Shown: in pieces, positions 35,068 to 42,303 of the stretch
Layout of the letters: each line of letters starts with the position of its first letter
How positions within the stretch are numbered: position 1 is the stretch's first letter
Source of the DNA: Albimonas sp963977235
GTDB lineage: Bacteria; Pseudomonadota; Alphaproteobacteria; Rhodobacterales; Rhodobacteraceae
Direction of reading: 5' to 3'
Assembly: GCF_963977235.1 (NCBI RefSeq)
Contig: NZ_CAXBOD010000003.1
Span: 124,001 to 188,000, forward strand
DNA: 64,000 nucleotides
Program-made: the position numbers and the translations under genes
Notes under the pieces: generated by a model
Seen by the model: the letters and a program-made list of their open reading frames with translations, nothing else
Database searches by the model: none
Told to the model about the DNA's origin: nothing

Positions 35068-36267
35068 ATGATCCCCACCGCCGAGGCGCTCTCGCGCATC
35101 CTGTCGCTGGTCTCGCCCGTGACGGGGACGCAGACCGTGCCCCTGCTCGAGGCCGCCGGCCGGGTGCTGGCCGCCCCCGCGCGGGCCCGGCGCACGCAGC
35201 CGCCGTTCTCGGCCTCGGCGATGGACGGCTACGCGATCCGCAACGCCGACCTGCGCCCGGGGGCCGAGTTCTCGGTGATCGGCGAGTCGCAGGCCGGCCT
35301 GCGGTTCGCCGGCCGCGTCGGCCCCGGCGAGGCGGTGCGCATCTTCACCGGCGCCCCCGTCCCCGAAGGCGCCGACCGGGTGCTGATCCAGGAGGACGCC
35401 GAGCGCCGGGGGAACCGCATCCGCGCGCGCGACAACCTCGACGCCGGGACCCACATCCGGCCCGCAGGCGGCGATTTTAGCGAGGGCGACGCGCTTTCCG
35501 CGCCCCGTCGACTGAGCCCGCGCGACGTCTCGCTGCTGGCGGCGATGAACCTCGCCGAGGTCGAGGTCCTGCGCCGGCCCGTGGTCGCCATCGTCGCCAC
35601 CGGCGACGAACTGGTCGAGCCCGGAGAGACGCCGGGTCCCGACCAGATCGTCAGCTCCAACAGCTACGGGCTGCACGCGCTTCTGGCCGCCCGCGGGGCG
35701 GCGCCGCGGCTGGCGCCGATCGCGCGCGACACGCTCGAAAGCCTCGCCGCGGCCTTCGCGGCGGTCGCCGAGGCCGACCTTGTGGTGACGCTGGGCGGCG
35801 CCTCGGTCGGGGACCACGATCTCGTCAGCCAGGCCGCGGGCGAGGCGGGGCTGGAGCTCGACTTCTGGAAGGTGAACATGCGGCCGGGCAAGCCGCTGAT
35901 GGCCGGCCGCCTGCCGGGCGCCGCCGGCCCGCGACCGCTGCTGGGGCTGCCGGGCAACCCGGTCTCGGCGATGGTCTGCGCCGAGCTGTTCCTGCTGCCG
36001 GCGGTCGACGCGCTCTCGGGCCTGCCTGCCGCGCCGCGCGCCCGCCTGCCCGCCCGCCTTCTGGAGGGCGTCGGGGCCAATGGCCCGCGCGAGCACTTCG
36101 CCCGCGGACGGCTGACGCCCGGCCCGCAGGGGCTGGGCGTGCGGGTGCTGGGGCGTCAGGACAGCTCCCTCCTGTCGGTCCTGGCGGAGGCCGACGCGCT
36201 CGTGGTTCTGCCGCCGAACGCGCCGGCGATGGAGGCGGGCGAGACGGTCGAGGTCATCCCTCTGTGA
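35068..36267 (+). CDS. moeA: Molybdopterin molybdenumtransferase
   Basis: 399 residues; inserts molybdate into adenylylated molybdopterin. Visible motifs are PPFSASAMDGYAIRNAD, IFTGAPVPEGADRVLIQED, VAIVATGDELVEPGETPGPD, NSYGLHALLAARGA, LGGASVGDHDLVSQA, KVNMRPGKPLMAGRLPG and LGLPGNPVSAMVCAELF. GGAGG precedes the ATG. It is linked to moaC, 31 bases upstream. Confidence 0.96.
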   Translation: MIPTAEALSRILSLVSPVTGTQTVPLLEAAGRVLAAPARARRTQPPFSASAMDGYAIRNADLRPGAEFSVIGESQAGLRFAGRVGPGEAVRIFTGAPVPEGADRVLIQEDAERRGNRIRARDNLDAGTHIRPAGGDFSEGDALSAPRRLSPRDVSLLAAMNLAEVEVLRRPVVAIVATGDELVEPGETPGPDQIVSSNSYGLHALLAARGAAPRLAPIARDTLESLAAAFAAVAEADLVVTLGGASVGDHDLVSQAAGEAGLELDFWKVNMRPGKPLMAGRLPGAAGPRPLLGLPGNPVSAMVCAELFLLPAVDALSGLPAAPRARLPARLLEGVGANGPREHFARGRLTPGPQGLGVRVLGRQDSSLLSVLAEADALVVLPPNAPAMEAGETVEVIPL

Positions 36268-36321
36268 TCGTTTTGGAAACGGTCCGCTCGCGGTTTCGCG
36301 TTGGGACTGGAGCCGAACGGC

Positions 36322-36350
36322 TTGACACAAAACGGGAACGTATGTAGAAC
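36322..36350 (+). promoter_or_regulatory. lexA promoter with overlapping SOS box
   Basis: A perfect -35 TTGACA (36322-36327) is 17 bp from a -10-like TAGAAC (36345-36350). Within this span GAAC-N7-GAAC (36336-36350) is the reverse complement of the alphaproteobacterial SOS box GTTC-N7-GTTC. LexA bound here would cover the spacer and -10, giving autorepression. The start codon is 91 bases further on. Confidence 0.88.
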
Positions 36351-36441
36351 TTGAGGCCGTGGCGGCGCCTTCACGGCGCGGAATCCACGCCACGATGCGG
36401 AACGGACCGTGATCGTGGCGACACCGGGAGGACCGTGACGG

Positions 36442-37134
36442 ATGCTGACCCGCAAGCAGCTCGATCTTCTGCGTTTCATCCATGAGCGTGTGCAGCGCGA
36501 CGGCGTCTCGCCCTCGTTCGACGAGATGAAGGAAGCGCTGGATCTGCGCTCCAAGTCCGGCATCCACCGCCTGATCACCGCGCTCGAGGAACGGGGATTC
36601 ATCCGCCGCCTCGCTCATCGCGCCCGCGCGATCGAGATCGTGAAGCTGCCCGAGAGCCTGGGCGACGTCGCCCCCGGTTTCGCGCCCAAGGTCATCGAAG
36701 GCGGCGCCGGCAAGCCCGCCCCCTCGGTCCCCGCCTATCCGGAGGCCGAGTTCGGCTCGGTCCCGCTGATGGGCCGCATTGCGGCCGGCACCCCGATCTC
36801 GGCGATCCAGCATCAGGAGCGGGAGGTCGGCGTTCCCGTCAACATGCTGCGCCGGGGCCAGGATCATTACGCGCTGCATGTGAAGGGCGATTCGATGGTC
36901 GACGCCGGGATCCACGACGGCGACCTGGTGGTGATCCAGCGTCAGGACACGGCCGAGAACGGCGACATCGTCGTGGCGCTCGTCGAGGATGAGGAGGCGA
37001 CCCTCAAGCGCCTCCGCCGCCAGAACGGCATGATCGCGCTCGAGGCCGCCAACCCCGCCTACGAGACCCGCCTGTTCCGCGCCGACCAGGTTTCGATCCA
37101 GGGCCGGCTGGTGGGCCTGATCCGCAGCTACTGA
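36442..37134 (+). CDS. lexA: SOS-response repressor LexA
   Basis: 230-residue repressor-protease. The winged HTH is N-terminal (MLTRKQLDLLRFIHERVQRD, SPSFDEMKEALDLRSKSGIH). The self-cleavage site Ala115-Gly116 is in MGRIAAGTPIS. The catalytic dyad is Ser151 (VKGDSMVDAG) and Lys189 (DEEATLKRL). On DNA damage RecA promotes cleavage and SOS genes are released. The promoter carries its own SOS box. GGGAGGA precedes the ATG. Confidence 0.97.
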   Translation: MLTRKQLDLLRFIHERVQRDGVSPSFDEMKEALDLRSKSGIHRLITALEERGFIRRLAHRARAIEIVKLPESLGDVAPGFAPKVIEGGAGKPAPSVPAYPEAEFGSVPLMGRIAAGTPISAIQHQEREVGVPVNMLRRGQDHYALHVKGDSMVDAGIHDGDLVVIQRQDTAENGDIVVALVEDEEATLKRLRRQNGMIALEAANPAYETRLFRADQVSIQGRLVGLIRSY

Positions 37135-37261
37135 TCCGGTCCGGGCCGGCCCGACGGTTCCCGCGCCCGCTGGCCCTCCGGCGTTGAGCGACCCTATCCA
37201 ACCGCCGCCCCAACAGCCCGCCGGCGCGTGCCCGCCCGGCGCGCCGCCCGCGGCCCCGCGG

Positions 37262-37536
37262 AAGCGCCTGTTCTCCGGAGCCGTCTCTCGCTGATGCCGT
37301 AAAGAGCGACTCGCCGTCGCCGGTCAAGGATCGCCGCAGGCGACCGGCGAAGCCGGCTCGTCCTTGACCGGCGACGGCGAGTCGCTCAGGCATCAAGCAG
37401 CGAGAGACGGATCCGGGGAACAGGCGCGGGCCCTGTTCTCTGGTGAGTCAGGAGCCCGCCGGAGGCTCCCCCCTCCAGTTTCCGGCCCCACCCCAGCAAG
37501 GCGCACGCCGCAGCCAGGCCCGCCCGCAGGGCGCCT
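37262..37536 (+). repeat. Dispersed structured element, copy B
   Basis: About 275 bp, same orientation and plan as copy A (24133-24405). The stem spans 37264-37427: identical outer arms, CCGTCTCTCGCTG/CAGCGAGAGACGG, ATGCC/GGCAT and a perfect 26-bp helix. Apex hairpins are TCGCC-GCA-GGCGA and CCGGC-GAA-GCCGG. Relative to copy A, the helices differ by paired changes that keep complementarity. The tail again holds CCTGTTCTCTGG (37432-37443), GGAGCC/GGCTCC (37451-37469) and the GCCC-GCA-GGGC hairpin. It lies between lexA and a sigma-54-type promoter; no protein is encoded. Confidence 0.85.
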
Positions 37537-37574
37537 CCTCCCCGCCCCCCCACGATCCACCGCAGCGCGCCTCC

Positions 37575-37591
37575 TTGGCATGTCGTTTGCT
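37575..37591 (+). promoter_or_regulatory. Sigma-54 (RpoN) promoter upstream of dctP
   Basis: TTGGCATG-N4-TTGCT: the -24 GG (37577-37578) and -12 GC (37589-37590) are separated by exactly 10 bp and the flanking bases match the consensus TGGCAYR-N4-TTGCW. Transcription would begin near 37602, leaving about 44 nt before the dctP ATG at 37646, with a GGGAG ribosome site. An enhancer-binding activator would be needed; none is encoded next to it. Confidence 0.8.
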
Positions 37592-37645
37592 TGCAAAGCT
37601 TCGGGCGGCCAGCAAGCGCCGCGGGCTCACGACAGGGAGCGCACC

Positions 37646-38623
37646 ATGTTCGCCAACCGGACTCTCATCGCCGCGGGGGCCGCGGCCCTTGCGCTCGGTC
37701 TTTCGGCCGCCGCCGCGCAGGCGCAGACCTGGATCATGGTCTCGGGCTATCCGGAGGACAACTTCCTCACCCAGAACATCCGCCTGTTCATCGAGGAGGT
37801 GCAGGAGACCACCGACCTCGAGATCGACCTGCAGTCCAACGACACGCTGATCAAGCTCGACGCGATCAAGACCGCGGTGCAGCGGGGCCAGGCGCCGATG
37901 GGCGAGATCCGGCTGGGCGTCTACGGCAACGAGGATCCGATGTATATCCTCGCCGGCGTGCCGTTCATCGCCCCCACCTACGACGACGCCTGGAAGCTCA
38001 AGGAAGCGCAGAAGCCCTATTTCGCCGAAAAGCTCGAGGCCGCCGGCCTGATGGTGCTGTTCTACCAGCCCTGGCCCGGTCAGGGCTTCTACACCAAGAC
38101 CCCGGTCGAGAGCCTCGCGGACTTCGAGGGCAAGAAGCTGCGCATCTACTCGACCGCCACCCAGCAGATGGGAGAGATGCTGGGCTTCCAGGCCACCATC
38201 CTGCCCTTCGCCGAGATCCCGCAGGCCTTCTCGACCGGCCTGATCGAGGCGCTGTTCACCTCGCCCCAGACCGGCATCGACATCCAGGCCTGGGACAACA
38301 CCGACTACTTCACCTATGCCGGCGCGATCTATTCCAAGAACGCGGTGATCGTGAACAAGGCGATGTTCGAGGGCCTGCCCGAGGACACGCGGACCGCGAT
38401 CCTCAACGCCGCCTCGCTGGCCGAGGAGCGGGCCTGGAAGATGTCGGCCGAGACCACCGAGGCCCAGATCGGCGTCCTCGCGCAGAACGGCATGACCACC
38501 ACCGACGCGCCAGAGGCGATCATGACCCGCATGCGCGAGATCGGGAAGATCATGGTCGAGGAGTGGCGCGCCACCGCCAGCCCCGAGGCCAACGCCGTGC
38601 TCGACGCCTATCTGGCCGAGTGA
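37646..38623 (+). CDS. dctP: TRAP transporter solute-binding protein (DctP)
   Basis: Periplasmic receptor, 325 residues. The signal peptide ends near residue 27 (SAAAAQAQ before TWIMVSG). DctP features include AIKTAVQRGQAPMGEIRLGV, ILAGVPFIAPTYDDAWKL, LADFEGKKLRIYSTATQQMG with the conserved ligand Arg, and GLIEALFTSPQTGIDIQAWD. The frame is open upstream to 37364, but that part runs through copy B and the sigma-54 site. CAGGGAG precedes the chosen ATG. Ligand unknown; carboxylate expected. Confidence 0.9.
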   Translation: MFANRTLIAAGAAALALGLSAAAAQAQTWIMVSGYPEDNFLTQNIRLFIEEVQETTDLEIDLQSNDTLIKLDAIKTAVQRGQAPMGEIRLGVYGNEDPMYILAGVPFIAPTYDDAWKLKEAQKPYFAEKLEAAGLMVLFYQPWPGQGFYTKTPVESLADFEGKKLRIYSTATQQMGEMLGFQATILPFAEIPQAFSTGLIEALFTSPQTGIDIQAWDNTDYFTYAGAIYSKNAVIVNKAMFEGLPEDTRTAILNAASLAEERAWKMSAETTEAQIGVLAQNGMTTTDAPEAIMTRMREIGKIMVEEWRATASPEANAVLDAYLAE

Positions 38624-39180
38624 CGCGGCCCATGGGCGGTCCCGCAGCCAGCCGTCGGGGCGCGCTTCGGCGCGGTCTCGACGGGCTCTACCTCGCCGCC
38701 GGAGCGCTTGCGGGCCTGTTCCTGGCCGGCATCGCCGTGACCATCGTGGCGCAGATCGTCGCCCGGCAGCTGGGCGGGACCATCGATTCGACCGAGACGG
38801 CGGGGTTCTGCCTCGCCGCCTCGACCTTCCTGGGCCTCGCCTACGCCTTCCGGCGCGGGGCGCATATCCGCGTCACCCTGCTGATCGGCCGCGCCCCCGC
38901 CGGGCCGCGCCGCTGGCTGGAGCTTTGGTGCGTGGCCTTCTCGATCGCCGCGGTCGCCTATTTCCTGTGGTGGTCGGTCGACTTCGTCTGGTTCTCCTGG
39001 AAGTTCGACGAGATCAGCCCCGGCCTGATGGCGATCCCGCTGTGGATCCCGCGCAGCGCCATGGCGGTGGGGGCGGCGGTGTTCCTGGTGGCCCTCGTGG
39101 ACGAGTTCGTCTCGATCCTGCGCGGCGAGGTCCCCTCCTACGAGGCCAATGCCGAGCACATCCTGGAGAGCGGGGAATGA
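38620..39180 (+). CDS. dctQ: TRAP transporter small permease (DctQ)
   Basis: Four-helix small membrane subunit, 186 residues from a GTG that overlaps the dctP stop in a GTGA arrangement. An ATG four codons on (38632) is the alternative; neither has a clear ribosome site, which favours coupling. Typical segments are SCTETAGF-like TIDSTETAGFCLAASTFLGL, FRRGAHIRVTLLIGRAP and WKFDEISPGLMAIPLWIPRS. It couples the receptor to the DctM channel. Confidence 0.88.
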   Translation: MTRPMGGPAASRRGALRRGLDGLYLAAGALAGLFLAGIAVTIVAQIVARQLGGTIDSTETAGFCLAASTFLGLAYAFRRGAHIRVTLLIGRAPAGPRRWLELWCVAFSIAAVAYFLWWSVDFVWFSWKFDEISPGLMAIPLWIPRSAMAVGAAVFLVALVDEFVSILRGEVPSYEANAEHILESGE

Positions 39181-40484
39181 GCGATCCGGGAACCGTCGCC
39201 ATCGTTCTGTTCGCGGTGATGGGGCTGCTGCTGGCCTCTGGCGTGTGGGTGGCCGTCGCGCTGACCGCCGTCGGGTTCGTGGCGATGCACTTCTTTTCGC
39301 CGGCGCCGGCGGGGTCGCTGCTGGCCTCGACCGTGTGGGACGCGAGCTGGAACTGGGCGCTGACCGCCCTGCCCCTGTTTATCTGGATGGGCGAGATCCT
39401 GTTCCGCACCCGTCTGTCGGAGGACATGTTCCGCGGCCTTTCCCCCGTCGTCGGGCGCCTCCCCGGGGGCCTGCTGCATGTGAACATCCTGGGCTGCGGG
39501 GTGATGGCGGCGGTTGCGGGATCCTCGGCCGTGACCTGCGCCACCATCGGGCGCATGTCGGTGCCCGAGCTGACCCGGCGCGGCTACGATGAGCGTCTGA
39601 TCATCGGCACGCTGACCGGATCGGGCACGCTGGGGCTGCTGATCCCGCCCTCGATCATGCTGATCGTCTACGGGGTGGTGGCGCAGGTCTCGATCAGCCG
39701 GCTGTTCATCGCGGGCGTGGTTCCCGGCGTGATGCTGATCGCGCTGTTCATGGGCTATGTGGCGATCCGCGCGAAGCTGGACCCGAGCCTCGCGCCCCCC
39801 TTCGAAGAGCGGCTGACCTGGCGCGAGACGCTGGCCCGCTCGCGCCTGCTGATCCCGGTGACGCTGCTGATCTTCCTGGTGATCGGCTCGATCTACGGCG
39901 GCTATGCGACGCCGACCGAGGCGGCGACGATGGGCGTGATCGGGGCGCTGATCCTGGCCGCCTGGTCGCGGACGCTGAACCTGGCGAGCTTCATGGACGC
40001 GCTGATGGCGGCGGTGCGGACCTCGACGATGATCGCGCTGATCCTGGCGGGAGCGGCGTTCCTGTCGATCTCGATGGGCTTCACCGGGGTGCCGCGGGTG
40101 ATCGCGGCCGAGGTGAAGACCTGGAACCTGAGCGCGTGGGAGCTGCTGGCGGTGCTGACGCTGCTGTATATCGTGCTGGGGTGCTTTCTGGACGGGGTGT
40201 CGATGATGGTGCTGACCGCCTCGGTGGTGCTGCCGATGGTCAAGGATGCCGGGATCGACCTGCTGTGGTTTGGAATCTTCACGGTGATCGTGGTCGAGAT
40301 GGCCCAGATCACGCCGCCGGTGGGGTTCAACCTGTTCGTGCTGCAGGGGCTGACCGGGCGCGACATCCTGAAGGTGACGCGGGCGTCCATGCCGTTCTTC
40401 GGACTGATGGTGCTGGGGATCGTGATCATCACGGTGTTCCCGGGGATCGTCACGGCGCCGGTGGGCTGGATGATCTCCCGCTGA
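39177..40484 (+). CDS. dctM: TRAP transporter large permease (DctM)
   Basis: 435-residue, 12-helix channel subunit. Typical motifs are LTALPLFIWMGEILFRTRLS, GCGVMAAVAGSSAVTCATIG, GSGTLGLLIPPSIMLIVYGV, YATPTEAATMGVIGAL, GCFLDGVSMMVLTASVVLP and EMAQITPPVGFNLFVLQG. The ATG overlaps the dctQ stop (ATGA). It forms one TRAP unit with the two upstream genes, probably under sigma-54 control. Confidence 0.93.
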   Translation: MSDPGTVAIVLFAVMGLLLASGVWVAVALTAVGFVAMHFFSPAPAGSLLASTVWDASWNWALTALPLFIWMGEILFRTRLSEDMFRGLSPVVGRLPGGLLHVNILGCGVMAAVAGSSAVTCATIGRMSVPELTRRGYDERLIIGTLTGSGTLGLLIPPSIMLIVYGVVAQVSISRLFIAGVVPGVMLIALFMGYVAIRAKLDPSLAPPFEERLTWRETLARSRLLIPVTLLIFLVIGSIYGGYATPTEAATMGVIGALILAAWSRTLNLASFMDALMAAVRTSTMIALILAGAAFLSISMGFTGVPRVIAAEVKTWNLSAWELLAVLTLLYIVLGCFLDGVSMMVLTASVVLPMVKDAGIDLLWFGIFTVIVVEMAQITPPVGFNLFVLQGLTGRDILKVTRASMPFFGLMVLGIVIITVFPGIVTAPVGWMISR

Positions 40485-40519
40485 GCCCGCCGCGGGCGGG
40501 GGCGCCGCGACGGGCCGGG

Positions 40520-40600
40520 CGCCTGTCGCAGGCGTCGGGCCCGCGGCGCTGCCAGGCGGCGCCGCCCGTGGCCCGGGGGCCCCGCCGCCTGCGACAGGCG
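40520..40600. terminator. Paired hairpins between convergent dctM and hyuB-like genes
   Basis: Two small hairpins, CGCCTG-TCG-CAGGCG (40520-40534) and CGCCTG-CGA-CAGGCG (40586-40600), with identical stems and complementary loops, lie between convergent stops. They may end transcription from both sides. The two can also pair with each other as one long stem. No T-run is present. Confidence 0.45.
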
Positions 40601-40683
40601 ACGGTCGCCACCGGCGCAAGGCCAGCCGCGCGCCGCGAGCGAGCCCTCGCCACCGGCGCGCGCGTGACGCGGCGCCTGCGCGA

Positions 40684-42303
40684 TCAGGGTTTCGCGGTGA
40701 CGTAGCCCTCGGCGAGATCCCGCGCCAGCGCCTCGGGCTCGCGTTCCCCGGCCGGGCCGATGCCGCCGCCGCCGGGGGTCAAGACCACCAGCCGGTCGCC
40801 GGGCGGGATGGTCTGGAAGCCCTTGCCCTTCAGCACCGCGCCCGAGGCGAGCGCGACCGAGCCTGCGGCCCCGTTCCCGCCCCCCTCCACCCCGCGCGCG
40901 GGGTGGTCGATGCGGTCGAAGGCGGCCAGCAGTTCGAACGGCTTGCCGATGCGGCTCTCGATTTCGATCACCTGGCCGAGGCCCCCGCGGCGCCGGCCCT
41001 CGCCCCCCGAGTCCGGGCGCAGCTCCTTGCGGCGGAAGACCAGCGGGGTGATCGCCTCGGCGATCTCGACCGGCGTGCCCTTCACGCCCGAGGGATAGGC
41101 CGTCGCCGAGAGCCCGTCGCGCAGCGGCCGCGCCCCGGTGCCCCCGTTCGAGGTCACCGCCATCGAGAACCCGTAGGTCCCGTCCTGCTCGGCCGCCACG
41201 CCGCGGACATTGAGATTCCACAGGCACGAGGTCCCCTCGGCCGGCACCCGCGAGGGCGCCGCCTGCCGCAACGCGCCGAACACCACATCGGGCAGCATCT
41301 GCCCGATCACATGGCGCGAGGCGACCGGCGCCGGCTTCGCCGCGTTCAGGATGCAGCCCTCGGGCGCGGACACCGTCAGCGGCGCCAGGCTGCCGGCATT
41401 GTTCGGCACGCGCGAGGCGACCACGCAGCCCAGCCCGAACGCCGTGTAGGCGGTGGTGTAGCTGAGCGGCACGTTGATCCCGCGCGGCGACTGCGGCCCC
41501 GTGCCCTCGAAATCGACGTGGATCCCTTCGTCATGGACCCGCACCGTGCAGGCCAGCGTCACCGGCGCCTCGTAGCCGTCCACCGTCATCGAGGACGCCC
41601 AGGTCCCCTGCGGCAGCGCCCGCACCTCCGCCAGCACCGCCTCGCGGGAGCGCTCGAGGATATGGGTCGCCAGCGCATCGAGGCTCTGCAGCCCGAACTC
41701 GCGCATCATCGATTGCAGGCGCTTGCAGCCGACGTCGTTGCAGGCGGCCAGCGAGTAGACGTCGCCCTCGGTGTCCACCGGCAGGCGGGTGTTGGCGCGG
41801 ATCATCGCCAGCAGGGTCTCGTTCAGCTCGCCCCTGGAGGCGAGCTTCAGGAACGGGATCGACAGGCCCTCCATGAACACGTCGGTCGCGTCGGGGCCAA
41901 AGCCGATGCCGCCGATGTCCATCAGGTGACTGGTGCAGGAGAAAAGCGCCACCAGGCGCCCATTCAGAAAGCAGGGCGTGGTCAGAACGAAGTCATTCAG
42001 GTGGCCCGTGCCCATCCAGGGATCGTTGGTGATGTAGGTGTCGCCCTCCTCCATCGTCTCCGCGGGGAAGCGGTCGAGGAAGTGGCGCACGCTTTCGGCC
42101 ATCGAGTTCACGTGGCCGGGCGTGCCAGTCACCGCCTGGGCCAGCATCCGGCCCCGGGTGTCGAACACCCCCGCCGAGAGATCCCCGCACTCGCGCACGA
42201 TGGGGCTGAAGGCGGTGCGCAGCAGGGTCTGGGCCTGCTCCTCGACCACCGCGATCAGGCGGGACCACATGATCTGCAGCTCGATGGGGGAGAGGTCGCT
42301 CAT
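40684..42303 (-). CDS. Hydantoinase B/oxoprolinase-family subunit
   Basis: 539 residues, the beta subunit of an ATP-dependent hydantoinase, oxoprolinase or acetone-carboxylase-type enzyme. Features include SDLSPIELQIMWSRLIAVVE, LRTAFSPIVRECGDLSAGVF, GTPGHVNSMAESVRHFLDRF, DTYITNDPWMGTGHLNDFVL, DIGGIGFGPDATDVFMEG, LSYTTAYTAFGLGC and VTSNGGTGARPLRDGLSAT. Its start overlaps the hyuA-like stop (ATGA). Substrate is not decidable within the family. The linked N-carbamoylase remnant hints at hydantoin or cyclic ureide use. Confidence 0.9.
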   Translation of the reverse strand: MSDLSPIELQIMWSRLIAVVEEQAQTLLRTAFSPIVRECGDLSAGVFDTRGRMLAQAVTGTPGHVNSMAESVRHFLDRFPAETMEEGDTYITNDPWMGTGHLNDFVLTTPCFLNGRLVALFSCTSHLMDIGGIGFGPDATDVFMEGLSIPFLKLASRGELNETLLAMIRANTRLPVDTEGDVYSLAACNDVGCKRLQSMMREFGLQSLDALATHILERSREAVLAEVRALPQGTWASSMTVDGYEAPVTLACTVRVHDEGIHVDFEGTGPQSPRGINVPLSYTTAYTAFGLGCVVASRVPNNAGSLAPLTVSAPEGCILNAAKPAPVASRHVIGQMLPDVVFGALRQAAPSRVPAEGTSCLWNLNVRGVAAEQDGTYGFSMAVTSNGGTGARPLRDGLSATAYPSGVKGTPVEIAEAITPLVFRRKELRPDSGGEGRRRGGLGQVIEIESRIGKPFELLAAFDRIDHPARGVEGGGNGAAGSVALASGAVLKGKGFQTIPPGDRLVVLTPGGGGIGPAGEREPEALARDLAEGYVTAKP

